39,934 nucleotides of DNA from Desulfocurvus sp. (GTDB lineage Bacteria > Desulfobacterota > Desulfovibrionia > Desulfovibrionales > Desulfovibrionaceae), in the NCBI RefSeq assembly GCF_023230885.1, contig NZ_JALNWM010000004.1, positions 1 through 39,934 of the forward strand, given 5' to 3'. The notes under the pieces are model-generated. The model searched no databases, was not told the origin of the DNA, and saw only the letters and a list, made by a program, of their open reading frames with translations. A program made the position numbers and the translations under genes. The stretch's first letter is position 1; each line of letters begins with the position of its first letter. Positions 8,437-17,344 of the stretch are shown here, one piece after another.

Positions 8437-9834
8437 TTGCCCCGGCCGCCCCGTTCCGCCGCCCCGGCCCTGCCCCCCGCGCGCCGGGCCGCCCTGCTGG
8501 CCCTGGACCGCTGCCTGCGCGGACAGGACATCCAGGCGGCCCTGGACGCCGCCCTGGGGGCCGTTTTCACCCCAACCGGGGCCCCAGGCCGCCAGGAGCC
8601 CTCCAAGACCGCCACAGCCGACGCCCTGGACGCCGCCCTGGCCACGGAGCTGGCCTACGGCACCCTACGCCGCAAGCCGAGCCTCGATTTCATCCTCGCC
8701 ACCCTGCTGCGCGACCCGCAGGCCCTGCCCGCCGCCATGCACCTCGTCCTGGCCGTGGCGGCCTACGAGATACTCTTCCTGGACCGGATTCCGGCCTACG
8801 CCTCCACCCACTGGGCCACCGAACACGTCAAGACCGCCATCAACCCCCGGCTGGGCAAGGTCTGCAACGCCGTGCTGCGCCGGGTGGCCGAGCTGGGGCC
8901 CGGCGGCCCGGACGACGCCTTCTTCCGCCAGCCCCCCCTGGCCCATGAGAAGGCCCTTTGCCCCGGCGGAGCGGGGGACGAGGCCCTGTTCCTGGCCCGG
9001 CGCTTCGGCGTGCCCCACTGGCTGGCGGCCCTGTGGCTCGAGGCCTGCGGCCCCGGGGCCGCCAGGCTCCTGCTGGCCGCCACCTGCCAGGCTCCGCCCC
9101 TGGGCCTGCGCTTCCGGCCGCAGGTGCCCGGCGCCGCCGAGCGCCTGGCCAGCCTGGCCGCGCAACCCTGCTGCCTGGCCGCCACCGCCTGCGGCGTGGC
9201 CCTGGCCAGCCCGCCGCCCGACCTCGCCGATATCCTCGCCAGCGGGCAGGCCGTGCGCCAAAGCCTCGCCGGACAGGCCGCCCTCGAAGCCCTGGGCGCC
9301 GCCTCCTGGCCCCGGCCGGTCTGGGACGCCTGCTGCGGCCGGGGCGGCAAGAGCCTGCTCCTGGCCGACGCCGCCCCGGGCACCATCCTGGCCAGCGACC
9401 CCAACGCCCGGCGCCTCGCCGGGCTGAACGCCGAACGCCGCCGCCTGGCCGCCACCGCCGTGGCCCCCTTCCGCGCCCGCGCCGAGGCCTTCACCCCCCG
9501 CAGGCCCCTGTCCGCCATTCTCCTGGACGCGCCCTGCTCGGGCCTGGGCGTCCTCAGCCGCCGCCCCGACACCCTGCTGCGGCGCACCCCCAAGGATGTG
9601 GCCGACCTCGCCCGCGTCCAGGCGCGGCTGCTCCGCCACGCCGCCTCCTGCCTCGCGCCCGGCGGCCTGCTCGCTTATGTCACCTGCACCATCTCACCCG
9701 CCGAGAACCAGGCCCAGCTCGACGCCTTCCTGGCCGCCCAGCCCCGCTTCCGGCTGAGCGCCACCCACCAGACGCCCCCGGAATCGCCCCTGGCCGAATT
9801 CTTCTTCGCCGCCCTGCTCGAACGCGCAGACTAA
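8437..9834 (+). CDS. rsmB: 16S rRNA (cytosine-C5) methyltransferase, RsmB/Fmu type
   Basis: Predicted to methylate a cytosine C5 of 16S rRNA (C967 in E. coli). The 465-aa protein has an N-terminal NusB-like helical domain (about 15-160) and a C-terminal Rossmann methyltransferase domain. Motif I appears as WDACCGRGGKS (about 296-306). Motif IV is LDAPCSGLGVLSRRPD near 364 and motif VI is YVTCTISPAENQ near 413; these hold the two cysteines of the RCMT mechanism. The start is taken as TTG at 8437, two nt after the DUF116 stop, with AAGG 9 nt upstream; no in-frame ATG fits. The NusB-like domain has a low-complexity insert near 46-62. It is convergent with gyrB. Confidence 0.85.
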   Translation: MPRPPRSAAPALPPARRAALLALDRCLRGQDIQAALDAALGAVFTPTGAPGRQEPSKTATADALDAALATELAYGTLRRKPSLDFILATLLRDPQALPAAMHLVLAVAAYEILFLDRIPAYASTHWATEHVKTAINPRLGKVCNAVLRRVAELGPGGPDDAFFRQPPLAHEKALCPGGAGDEALFLARRFGVPHWLAALWLEACGPGAARLLLAATCQAPPLGLRFRPQVPGAAERLASLAAQPCCLAATACGVALASPPPDLADILASGQAVRQSLAGQAALEALGAASWPRPVWDACCGRGGKSLLLADAAPGTILASDPNARRLAGLNAERRRLAATAVAPFRARAEAFTPRRPLSAILLDAPCSGLGVLSRRPDTLLRRTPKDVADLARVQARLLRHAASCLAPGGLLAYVTCTISPAENQAQLDAFLAAQPRFRLSATHQTPPESPLAEFFFAALLERAD

Positions 9835-9904
9835 ACCCGGAGCAACGCCCACCTCAAAACCACCACCACAACCCCGACCACAAACAACACCCCGGCCCAG
9901 CCCC

Positions 9905-9943
9905 AAAAAAACAGACCAGATTCCCACTCGAAATCCGGTCCTG
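9905..9943 (-). terminator. Rho-independent terminator distal to gyrB
   Basis: On the minus strand, GACCGGATT (from 9940-9932) pairs with AATCTGGTC (9922-9914) with one G-U pair and a 9-nt loop, followed by TG and seven Ts (9911-9905). It lies about 270 nt beyond the gyrB stop, after the four-hairpin repeat and a G-rich tract. It would end the dnaA-dnaN-gyrB transcript before the convergent rsmB. Confidence 0.7.
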
Positions 9944-9965
9944 CCCTTTCGGACAAACGTCCACC

Positions 9966-10069
9966 CCAAGCCCCCGCCCCAAACCCCCTCCCCAAAAGCC
10001 TCCGCCCCAAAATCTTTCCCACCCCCAGGCCCCCGCCCCAAAACCCTCCCCAACCCACCCAACCCACCC
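9966..10069 (-). repeat. G-rich iterated tract with a quadruplex motif (minus strand)
   Basis: On the plus strand, GCCCCCGCCCCAAA-like units occur at 9970-9983, 9998-10012 and 10029-10043, with partial units between. The tract ends in five closely spaced C-runs at 10048-10069 (CCCCAACCCACCCAACCC and on). On the minus strand, which is the gyrB transcript sense, this gives five G-runs with 1-2 nt loops, a strong G-quadruplex candidate. The tract is noticeably skewed, with C on the plus strand and almost no G. No coding potential. Confidence 0.65.
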
Positions 10070-10199
10070 GGCCCGGAGCCGCACGGCGTTTCGCCGTGCG
10101 GCTCCGGGCCGGAATGCGGGGTCCAGGGGCCGTTGGCCCCTGGTGGGGGTGCAGGGGGCGAAGCCCCTGCCCGGGGGTCCGGGGGGCGGCGCCCCCCGG
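10068..10199 (-). repeat. Four-hairpin intergenic repeat, copy A (after gyrB)
   Basis: Begins 9 nt beyond the gyrB stop. In the gyrB sense it contains four consecutive stem-loops. They are CCGGGGGGC/GCCCCCCGG with loop GCC; GCAGGGGC/GCCCCCTGC with a small bulge; CCAGGGGCC/GGCCCCTGG with loop AAC; and a perfect 21-bp stem (10068-10088 with 10092-10112) closed by AAA. The outer arm of the last hairpin extends the element into 10068. A near-identical copy lies at 16738-16873 in the opposite orientation, likewise immediately 3' of a gene. Confidence 0.85.
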
Positions 10200-10208
10200 C
10201 GGCTGGCG

Positions 10209-12602
<2,394 letters not shown>

Positions 12603-12637
12603 TGAGTGTTTCTACCTCTTGATGTGCTGCGGCCCGG

Positions 12638-13798
12638 CTAGTTGCCGTCCTCTTCGCTGTAGTAGGTCTCCTCCACGATCTTCATCGGCATGATGATGAC
12701 CTGGTAGTCGGAGTCGTCCGCGCCGACGATGCCGCAGGGGCCTTCGGCTCCGGTCAGGCGGAAGGTGACCTTGTCGGACTGGAAGTGGTTCAATATCTCG
12801 ACGAGGTTGCGTGTGGGGAAGGCTATCTTCTTCAGATCGCCGGAGAACTCAACTTCCAGGGATTCCGAGGCCGTGCCCACGTCCTGGCCCTGGCTGTACA
12901 GGGTCAGCTCGTTTCCGGCGAACTGGAAATAGGTGCAACGGTTGTTGTCGGTATTGAAGATCATGATGCGTTCCAGGGTGTCGATCATTTCCAGGCGGTC
13001 GACCATGAGCTGGCAGACGCCGTCCTCGCGGATCTTGGACAGGAACGCGTTGTAGTCCGGATACTGGTAGAACGACAGCGGCAGGCTGAACTGCTCTTTC
13101 TTGTCCGCCGTGCGGAAGAACAGCCGCTTGTTGTCGATATTCATTTCTATTTCATCGGCCGAGAGCCATTTTTTCAGCTCGGCCAGGAACTTGCGTTGGA
13201 TGAGCACCCCGCCGTCGGGCAGCAGGGCGCGCAGGTCGTCCTGCAGGAAGCGGGTCATGGCGAACTGGTGGCCGTTCAGGCCGCAGGCCTCGATGTGCTC
13301 GGTGGTCTTGGAGGAGGTCAGGTTCATGCAGGCAATGGCCTCCATGGTGTCCTCCTCGCTGATGCAATAGGCCGTACGCTCGATGAGATCCTGGAGGAAA
13401 TCGCCGGACCAGAACACCGACCCCGCCTCGGGGAACTCCGAAAAATCGGTGAACCAGCTGGCCTCGTTGGTGGGCAGCTTGTACTTGCGGCTGTTCTGCT
13501 GGATGGACAGCTGCTGGCCGTCCTGGTCCACGCGCAGGGTGATCTGCCCGGGGGGCAGCTTGCGGATCAGGTCGTAAAAGGAGCGGCCCTGGACGCCCAC
13601 AAGCCCCTGCTCCACGATCTCGGCGTTGTACCAGCCGCAGAATTCCAGGTTGGAGTCGGTGGACATGATGCGCAGGGCGTCGTTCTCCACCTTGAGCCAG
13701 ATGGTGCGCAGCACCGCCGCCCCGGTCTTGGCGGGGATGATGGCGGCCGATTTCTGGAGCCCCTCGATGATGTCGTCCCTGAAGACCTTGAGGTACAT
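12638..13798 (-). CDS. dnaN: DNA polymerase III beta subunit (sliding clamp)
   Basis: Ring-shaped processivity clamp. The 386-aa length and three-domain layout are typical: MYLKVFRDDIIEGLQKSAAI at the N terminus and a C-terminal QVIIMPMKI strand like the family's conserved end. A segment with the consensus clamp-pocket feel (DYQVIIMPMKI, about 367-377) precedes an acidic ten-residue tail, SEEDGN at the end. AAGGAG lies 5 nt before the ATG. It sits between dnaA, 176 bp upstream, and gyrB, 35 bp downstream, the usual order near a bacterial origin. Confidence 0.94.
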   Translation of the reverse strand: MYLKVFRDDIIEGLQKSAAIIPAKTGAAVLRTIWLKVENDALRIMSTDSNLEFCGWYNAEIVEQGLVGVQGRSFYDLIRKLPPGQITLRVDQDGQQLSIQQNSRKYKLPTNEASWFTDFSEFPEAGSVFWSGDFLQDLIERTAYCISEEDTMEAIACMNLTSSKTTEHIEACGLNGHQFAMTRFLQDDLRALLPDGGVLIQRKFLAELKKWLSADEIEMNIDNKRLFFRTADKKEQFSLPLSFYQYPDYNAFLSKIREDGVCQLMVDRLEMIDTLERIMIFNTDNNRCTYFQFAGNELTLYSQGQDVGTASESLEVEFSGDLKKIAFPTRNLVEILNHFQSDKVTFRLTGAEGPCGIVGADDSDYQVIIMPMKIVEETYYSEEDGN

Positions 13799-13974
13799 CG
13801 CGCTCTCCTTGTTCTTCTGCTCTTAATTGCTGATTAGTAAAATTGGTGGTGGAAGTAGGGCTGTCCGTGGTGTTCCTTTCTTCGGTAAGTCCCTATTTCA
13901 AAACATTTTTATAGCGCATTCAGATGTGCGTTCCCCGGCGCCTTGCGCCGCCTTGCGCACACTGCCCCGCAGCC
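13799..13974. other. dnaA-dnaN intergenic region with an AT-rich core
   Basis: No gene. A small hairpin (CGGCGC/GCGCCG, 13936-13950, 3-nt loop) follows the dnaA stop. An AT-rich stretch at about 13888-13918 includes a TATAAA hexamer on the minus strand (13908-13913) that could be a dnaN -10, although no good -35 is visible. The whole stretch is far more AT-rich than its surroundings, so a role as an unwinding element is possible. I see no consensus DnaA box here. Confidence 0.45.
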
Positions 13975-15294
13975 CTAGCCCCGCGAGAGGCACTTGCGCT
14001 TGAGCAATGTCACTATGTTTTTCATTTCGGAGTTATCCTCCTGCATTTTTTTGACTTTCTTGATCGCATACAAGGCGGTGGAGTGGTCGCGGCCGCCGAA
14101 GAGCCGCCCCAGGGCCGGATAGGAGCTGCCGATGAGCTCGCGACACAGGAACATGGCCATCTGCCGTGCGCGGACCACGCGGTTGTGGCGCCGGTTGCCG
14201 ATCATGTCCTTGCGGTCCACCTCGAAATGCTCGGCCACGGTTTCGATTATCACCTCGGGGCGGATCTGCTTGCGCGCGGTGCCCGCCGTCTGCGAGAGGA
14301 TCTGCTCGAAGTCGCGGTCGGTGAACGTTTTGTTCACAAACTCTTTATACGCGTAAAATTTAAGAAGAATACCTTGCAGGAAGCGCAGGTCGGTGAACCG
14401 CTGGGCCAGGTTCAGGACCTGCTCCCGGGTCAGGTTGATGCGCTTGAGCCGACAATACTGCTCGATGTAGCGGACGCGGATGTCCAGGTCGGGCCGCTTG
14501 AGGTTGACGATCAGCCCCCACTCCAGGCGGCTCTTGAGCTTGGGGTCCAGGAACTCATAGGACGGCAGCTTGTCCGAGCAGCAGAAGATCATCTGTTTCT
14601 TGTTGTCGTAGAAATAATTGAAAAGATTGATAAGCTCTGTCTGGAAACCCTTGTACTTCTTGATGAGCTGGAATTCGTCGATGAACAGGAAGCGGTACTT
14701 GTAGACGTGGTTGCGGGCCTTGAACCGGTCGTTGTCGAAATCGCCGTTGTAGAGGTTGTAGAGGTCCTCCACACTGCCGAAGAATACGCTTTCGGGGCTG
14801 AATTTCTTGCTGACCTCGTTGGCGATGGCCTTGATCAGGTGCGTCTTGCCCGAACCGGCCTCGCCGCTGACAATGAACGGATTGAAAATGATGTCGTTCT
14901 GCTTGGCCACCTCGCGCGCCGTGGTCAGCGGGAAGAAATTTTTCTTGTTGGTCAGGAAGCTGTCGAAGGTGAACTGGTGGCCGAAAGGAAAATCGATGGA
15001 CTTGCCTTCCGCCGCATGCGCCTCGGCGCCGGGGTCCGCCGGCGTCGCGCTCTGGTAGTGCAGCACATAGCCCGGGCCGAAGAACGTGTGCAACTCCTGC
15101 TCGAACCGCTCCTGTACCGCACCCTGGAACCACTGGGCGAAAAAGGCGTGGGGAAAGCCGATGCGCAGGTGCTTGTCCTGCTCGCTGACCTCCAGGCGCA
15201 AGGGATCGAACCAACGCTTCAACTCCTGCGCGGAGTAGGCCTTGTGCAGATGCTGACGGAGGGTTTCCTTGAGTTGGGAGTTCATGGAGTCCAT
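13975..15294 (-). CDS. dnaA: Chromosomal replication initiator protein DnaA (diverged AAA+ domain)
   Basis: Binds DnaA boxes and unwinds the origin. The 439-aa protein has domain I (about 5-80), a short linker, then an AAA+ domain with Walker A GEAGSGKTHL (144-153) and Walker B FLFIDEFQL (202-210). Arg256 in KSRLEWG and Arg304 in DLRFLQG stand at the arginine-finger and sensor-2 positions. Domain IV is canonical, with RARQMAMFLCREL (375-387) and FGGRDHSTALYAI (399-411). The AAA+ core departs from the usual wording (IDDIQFL is here IDEFQLI; the TQEEFFHTFN segment is not recognisable). The start is 15294, or MNSQ at 15285; the longer upstream frame is rejected. Parts are unusually AT-rich, for example 14330-14372. 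Confidence 0.9.
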   Translation of the reverse strand: MDSMNSQLKETLRQHLHKAYSAQELKRWFDPLRLEVSEQDKHLRIGFPHAFFAQWFQGAVQERFEQELHTFFGPGYVLHYQSATPADPGAEAHAAEGKSIDFPFGHQFTFDSFLTNKKNFFPLTTAREVAKQNDIIFNPFIVSGEAGSGKTHLIKAIANEVSKKFSPESVFFGSVEDLYNLYNGDFDNDRFKARNHVYKYRFLFIDEFQLIKKYKGFQTELINLFNYFYDNKKQMIFCCSDKLPSYEFLDPKLKSRLEWGLIVNLKRPDLDIRVRYIEQYCRLKRINLTREQVLNLAQRFTDLRFLQGILLKFYAYKEFVNKTFTDRDFEQILSQTAGTARKQIRPEVIIETVAEHFEVDRKDMIGNRRHNRVVRARQMAMFLCRELIGSSYPALGRLFGGRDHSTALYAIKKVKKMQEDNSEMKNIVTLLKRKCLSRG

Positions 15295-15391
15295 GCCTGG
15301 GCAATAGTCCCCGGCGCGCGTTCGTGTGTGCGAAGATGCTGCAAAAACAGTGTGTTGAAAAGGGCCTGATCGGGCGCCCGGCAACTGGTGA

Positions 15392-15420
15392 TTTATACTC
15401 CAAAAGGGCTCGCAAGCCAA
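15392..15420 (-). promoter_or_regulatory. Candidate dnaA promoter
   Basis: Minus strand: TTGGCT (15415-15420), a 17-nt spacer, TATAAA (15392-15397), i.e. 4/6 and 5/6 consensus with ideal spacing. It is about 98 nt before the dnaA ATG and lies between the two DnaA-box-like sites, the arrangement expected for autoregulation. Confidence 0.6.
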
Positions 15421-15461
15421 GCGCTTTGCCGCCTTGCGGGTATGAACCCCTCCCGGGGGGC

Positions 15462-15470
15462 TGTGGAAAA
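15462..15470 (-). promoter_or_regulatory. DnaA box
   Basis: TTTTCCACA on the minus strand fits the TTWTNCACA consensus exactly. It stands upstream of the dnaA promoter. Confidence 0.5.
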
Positions 15471-15562
15471 AAGCCGTTGCCTTCACCCCTGTTTTCAGCC
15501 AGCATGAACGGCCCCGGGGCTCTGGCCACGGGAAAATCGATCACAGGACACAGGAGACTTTC

Positions 15563-16735
15563 ATGGGCAGCTTCAAGGTCAACAAAACCATCGCCGAGAT
15601 CAACGCGCGCATCCGCTCCGGCAAGGCCGTCGTGCTCAACGCCGAGGAAATGATCGAGGTCGTCAGGAAAAGCGGCAAGGAAAAAGCCGCCAAGGAAGTG
15701 GACGTCGTCACCACCGGCACCTTCTCGCCCATGTGCTCCTCCGGCCTGCTGTTCAACATCGGCCAGAAAAATCCGCCGACCATCAAGTGCTCCAACGTCT
15801 GGCTCGGAGGCGTGCCCTGCTACGGCGGCCTGGCCGCTGTGGACTCCTATCTCGGCGCCACCGAACCCACCGTCGACGACCCCCTGAACAAGGTCTACCC
15901 CGGACAGTTCAAGTACGGCGGCGGGCACGTCATCGAAGACCTCGTGCGCGGCAAGGCCGTCCACCTGAAAGCCAACGGCTACGGCACCGACTGCTACCCG
16001 CGCCGTGACATAGACAAGGACGTGACCCTCGCCGACCTGCCCTACGCGCACCTGCTCAACCCGCGCAACTGCTACCAGAACTATAACTGCGCCGTGAACC
16101 TGACAAGCAGGCTCATCTATACCTACATGGGCCCCCTCAAGCCCAACGCGCGCAACGCCAACTACGCCACCGCAGGCCAGCTCTCGCCGTTGTTCAACGA
16201 CCCCTTCCTCAAAACCATCGGCCTGGGAACGCGCATCTTCCTCGGCGGCGGCATCGGCTACGTCCTGGGCGCAGGCACCCAACACGTCAGCAACCCGCAA
16301 CGCAACGAACGCGGCATCCCCCTGAGCCCCGCCGGAACCCTCATGCTCAAGGGCGACCTCAAAGGCATGGACGCCCGCTACCTGCGCGGCGTCTCCATGG
16401 TCGGCTACGGCTGCTCCCTCGCCGTGGGCGTGGGCATCCCCATCCCCATCCTCAACGAGGAAATGGCCTGGTTCACCGGCGTCGCCGACAGCGATATCCA
16501 GATGCCCGTGCGCGACTACGGGTACGACTACCCCAACTGCATGCCGCGCGTGCTCAAACACGTCACCTTCGCCGAACTCAAATCCGGGGAAATCGAACTC
16601 AACGGACAACAGGTCAAGACCGTGCCCATGACCAGCTATACCCTGTCCCTGGAAATAGCCGAGACCCTCAAACAATGGATCCTCGACGGCTCCTTCCTGC
16701 TCACCGAAGCCCAGGAAACCATTCCGTCCGAATAA
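15563..16735 (+). CDS. DUF39/HcyBio homocysteine biosynthesis protein
   Basis: A 390-aa protein matching the HcyBio (formerly DUF39) family, reported in methanogens to sulfurate aspartate semialdehyde on the way to homocysteine. Visible family blocks are VDVVTTGTFSPMCSSG (46-61), VWLGGVPCYGGLAAVDSYLG (79-98), YGGGHVIEDLVRGKAVHLKA (118-137), GYGTDCYPR (139-147) and GTRIFLGGGIGYVLGAGTQH near 220-240. Cys58 and Cys144 are the likely equivalents of the two functional cysteines of the archaeal enzyme (inference). It lacks the C-terminal CBS pair of the longer archaeal form. The gene stands alone, divergent from dnaA, with ACAGGAGAC before the ATG. A hairpin repeat follows its stop. Confidence 0.85.
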   Translation: MGSFKVNKTIAEINARIRSGKAVVLNAEEMIEVVRKSGKEKAAKEVDVVTTGTFSPMCSSGLLFNIGQKNPPTIKCSNVWLGGVPCYGGLAAVDSYLGATEPTVDDPLNKVYPGQFKYGGGHVIEDLVRGKAVHLKANGYGTDCYPRRDIDKDVTLADLPYAHLLNPRNCYQNYNCAVNLTSRLIYTYMGPLKPNARNANYATAGQLSPLFNDPFLKTIGLGTRIFLGGGIGYVLGAGTQHVSNPQRNERGIPLSPAGTLMLKGDLKGMDARYLRGVSMVGYGCSLAVGVGIPIPILNEEMAWFTGVADSDIQMPVRDYGYDYPNCMPRVLKHVTFAELKSGEIELNGQQVKTVPMTSYTLSLEIAETLKQWILDGSFLLTEAQETIPSE

Positions 16736-16737
16736 AC

Positions 16738-16873
16738 CCGGGGGGCGCCGCCCCCCGGACCCCCCGGGCAGGGGGCGTCGCCCCCTGCACCCCCACCAGG
16801 GGCCAACGGCCCCTGGACCCCGCATTCCCGGCCCGGAGCCGCACGGCGAAACGCCGCGCGACCCCGGGCCGGG
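16738..16873 (+). repeat. Four-hairpin intergenic repeat, copy B (after the HcyBio gene)
   Basis: Begins 2 nt after the HcyBio stop and matches copy A (10068-10199) almost base for base when both are read in the sense of the upstream gene. It has the same four stem-loops in the same order. The second stem is one G longer and thus perfectly paired. The last stem (16827-16848 with 16852-16873, loop AAA) has three mismatches where copy A is perfect. Probable role: mRNA 3'-end formation or protection. Confidence 0.85.
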
Positions 16874-16923
16874 AGGCGCAGGGAGCCGGAAGAAAACGGG
16901 GAAGCAGGAAGAGCGCCAGCCCT

Positions 16924-16969
16924 AAAGCAGCGGGCCGGATTCCCGAAAGGAAATCCGGCCCGCTGCTTT
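16924..16969 (+). terminator. Perfect 18-bp stem-loop, terminator-like
   Basis: AAAGCAGCGGGCCGGATT (16924-16941) pairs perfectly with AATCCGGCCCGCTGCTTT (16952-16969) over a 10-nt loop, and a C-C-C/G-G-G extension is possible after one G-U pair. It is followed by GGGGCTT rather than a U-tract. Its inner ATTCCC...GAAATCCGG wording resembles the gyrB terminator hairpin at 9914-9940. Confidence 0.6.
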
Positions 16970-17221
16970 GGGGCTTAACCATGAGGGGGATACCCCCGGA
17001 GCCCAGGAGGGGCCGCCCCGGCCTTCTTTGGGCGGCGGAGCCTGTCCCTGTGCCCCCGTCCCGCAAGGGCCCCTTTCCCGGGGAAACGGGCCTTGCCGTG
17101 TCCCTGCCTCCGGGGCTCTCGTCCGGGTTTGCGGGGCCCTGTTATCCCGACTGGCCGCACCCGTTCCCGGAGCGTGGAGCCCGCCAAAAGAGCGCATTTT
17201 GGGGGTGAGGGGGGTGAGGGT

Positions 17222-17286
17222 CCGGGAGAGGGGGGAGCGGGGGGCTTTTGGCGCCGGAAAAAGACCCCCGCTCCCCCCTCTCCCGG
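17222..17286. repeat. Perfect 22-bp inverted repeat in the hisG 3' flank
   Basis: Arm 17222-17243 (CCGGGAGAGGGGGG, then AGCGGGGG) pairs perfectly with 17265-17286. The 21-nt loop can itself form five more pairs, CTTTT (17245-17249) with AAAAG (17259-17263), around a GGCGCC centre. No coding sequence. It could be a transcription block, a small mobile-element remnant or a protein-binding palindrome. Confidence 0.75.
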
Positions 17287-17293
17287 TCTTCGG

Positions 17294-17341
17294 CCTGCGC
17301 CCCGCACACCGGCCCGGGTGGACCGGGGCGCGGGGCGCAGG
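17294..17341 (-). terminator. GC-rich hairpin immediately after hisG
   Basis: CCTGCGCCCCGC (17294-17305) pairs perfectly with GCGGGGCGCAGG (17330-17341); the 24-nt loop can pair further. It begins 3 nt after the hisG stop on the minus strand. There is no U-tract. Confidence 0.5.
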
Positions 17342-17344
17342 TGA

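Larger units (their letters stand above)
15295..15562. other. Candidate origin/control region between dnaA and the divergent HcyBio gene
   Basis: A 268-bp non-coding region upstream of dnaA. It has one consensus DnaA box (TTTTCCACA on the minus strand, 15462-15470) and a one-mismatch copy (TTTTCAACA, 15353-15361). A good dnaA promoter lies between them. Position next to dnaA and local AT-rich islands support an origin or an autoregulatory site, but the few boxes make either uncertain. The HcyBio ribosome-binding region (ACAGGAGAC) lies just before 15563. Confidence 0.4.
16736..17344. other. 609-bp gene-free gap between the HcyBio gene and hisG
   Basis: I see no credible gene: the open frames are Pro/Gly/Arg-rich with no family resemblance. 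The gap holds repeat copy B (16738-16873), an 18-bp stem-loop (16924-16969), a short CCAAAA/TTTTGG stem (17184-17202), a 22-bp inverted repeat (17222-17286) and a 12-bp hairpin just beyond hisG (17294-17341). Two convergent genes end here, so the structures probably serve 3' ends from both sides. Confidence 0.6.

Noticed and set aside
15295..15486. Longer dnaA with about 64 extra N-terminal residues
   Set aside because: The extra frame crosses the dnaA promoter and has no domain I sequence; MDSMNSQLKETL is the natural start.
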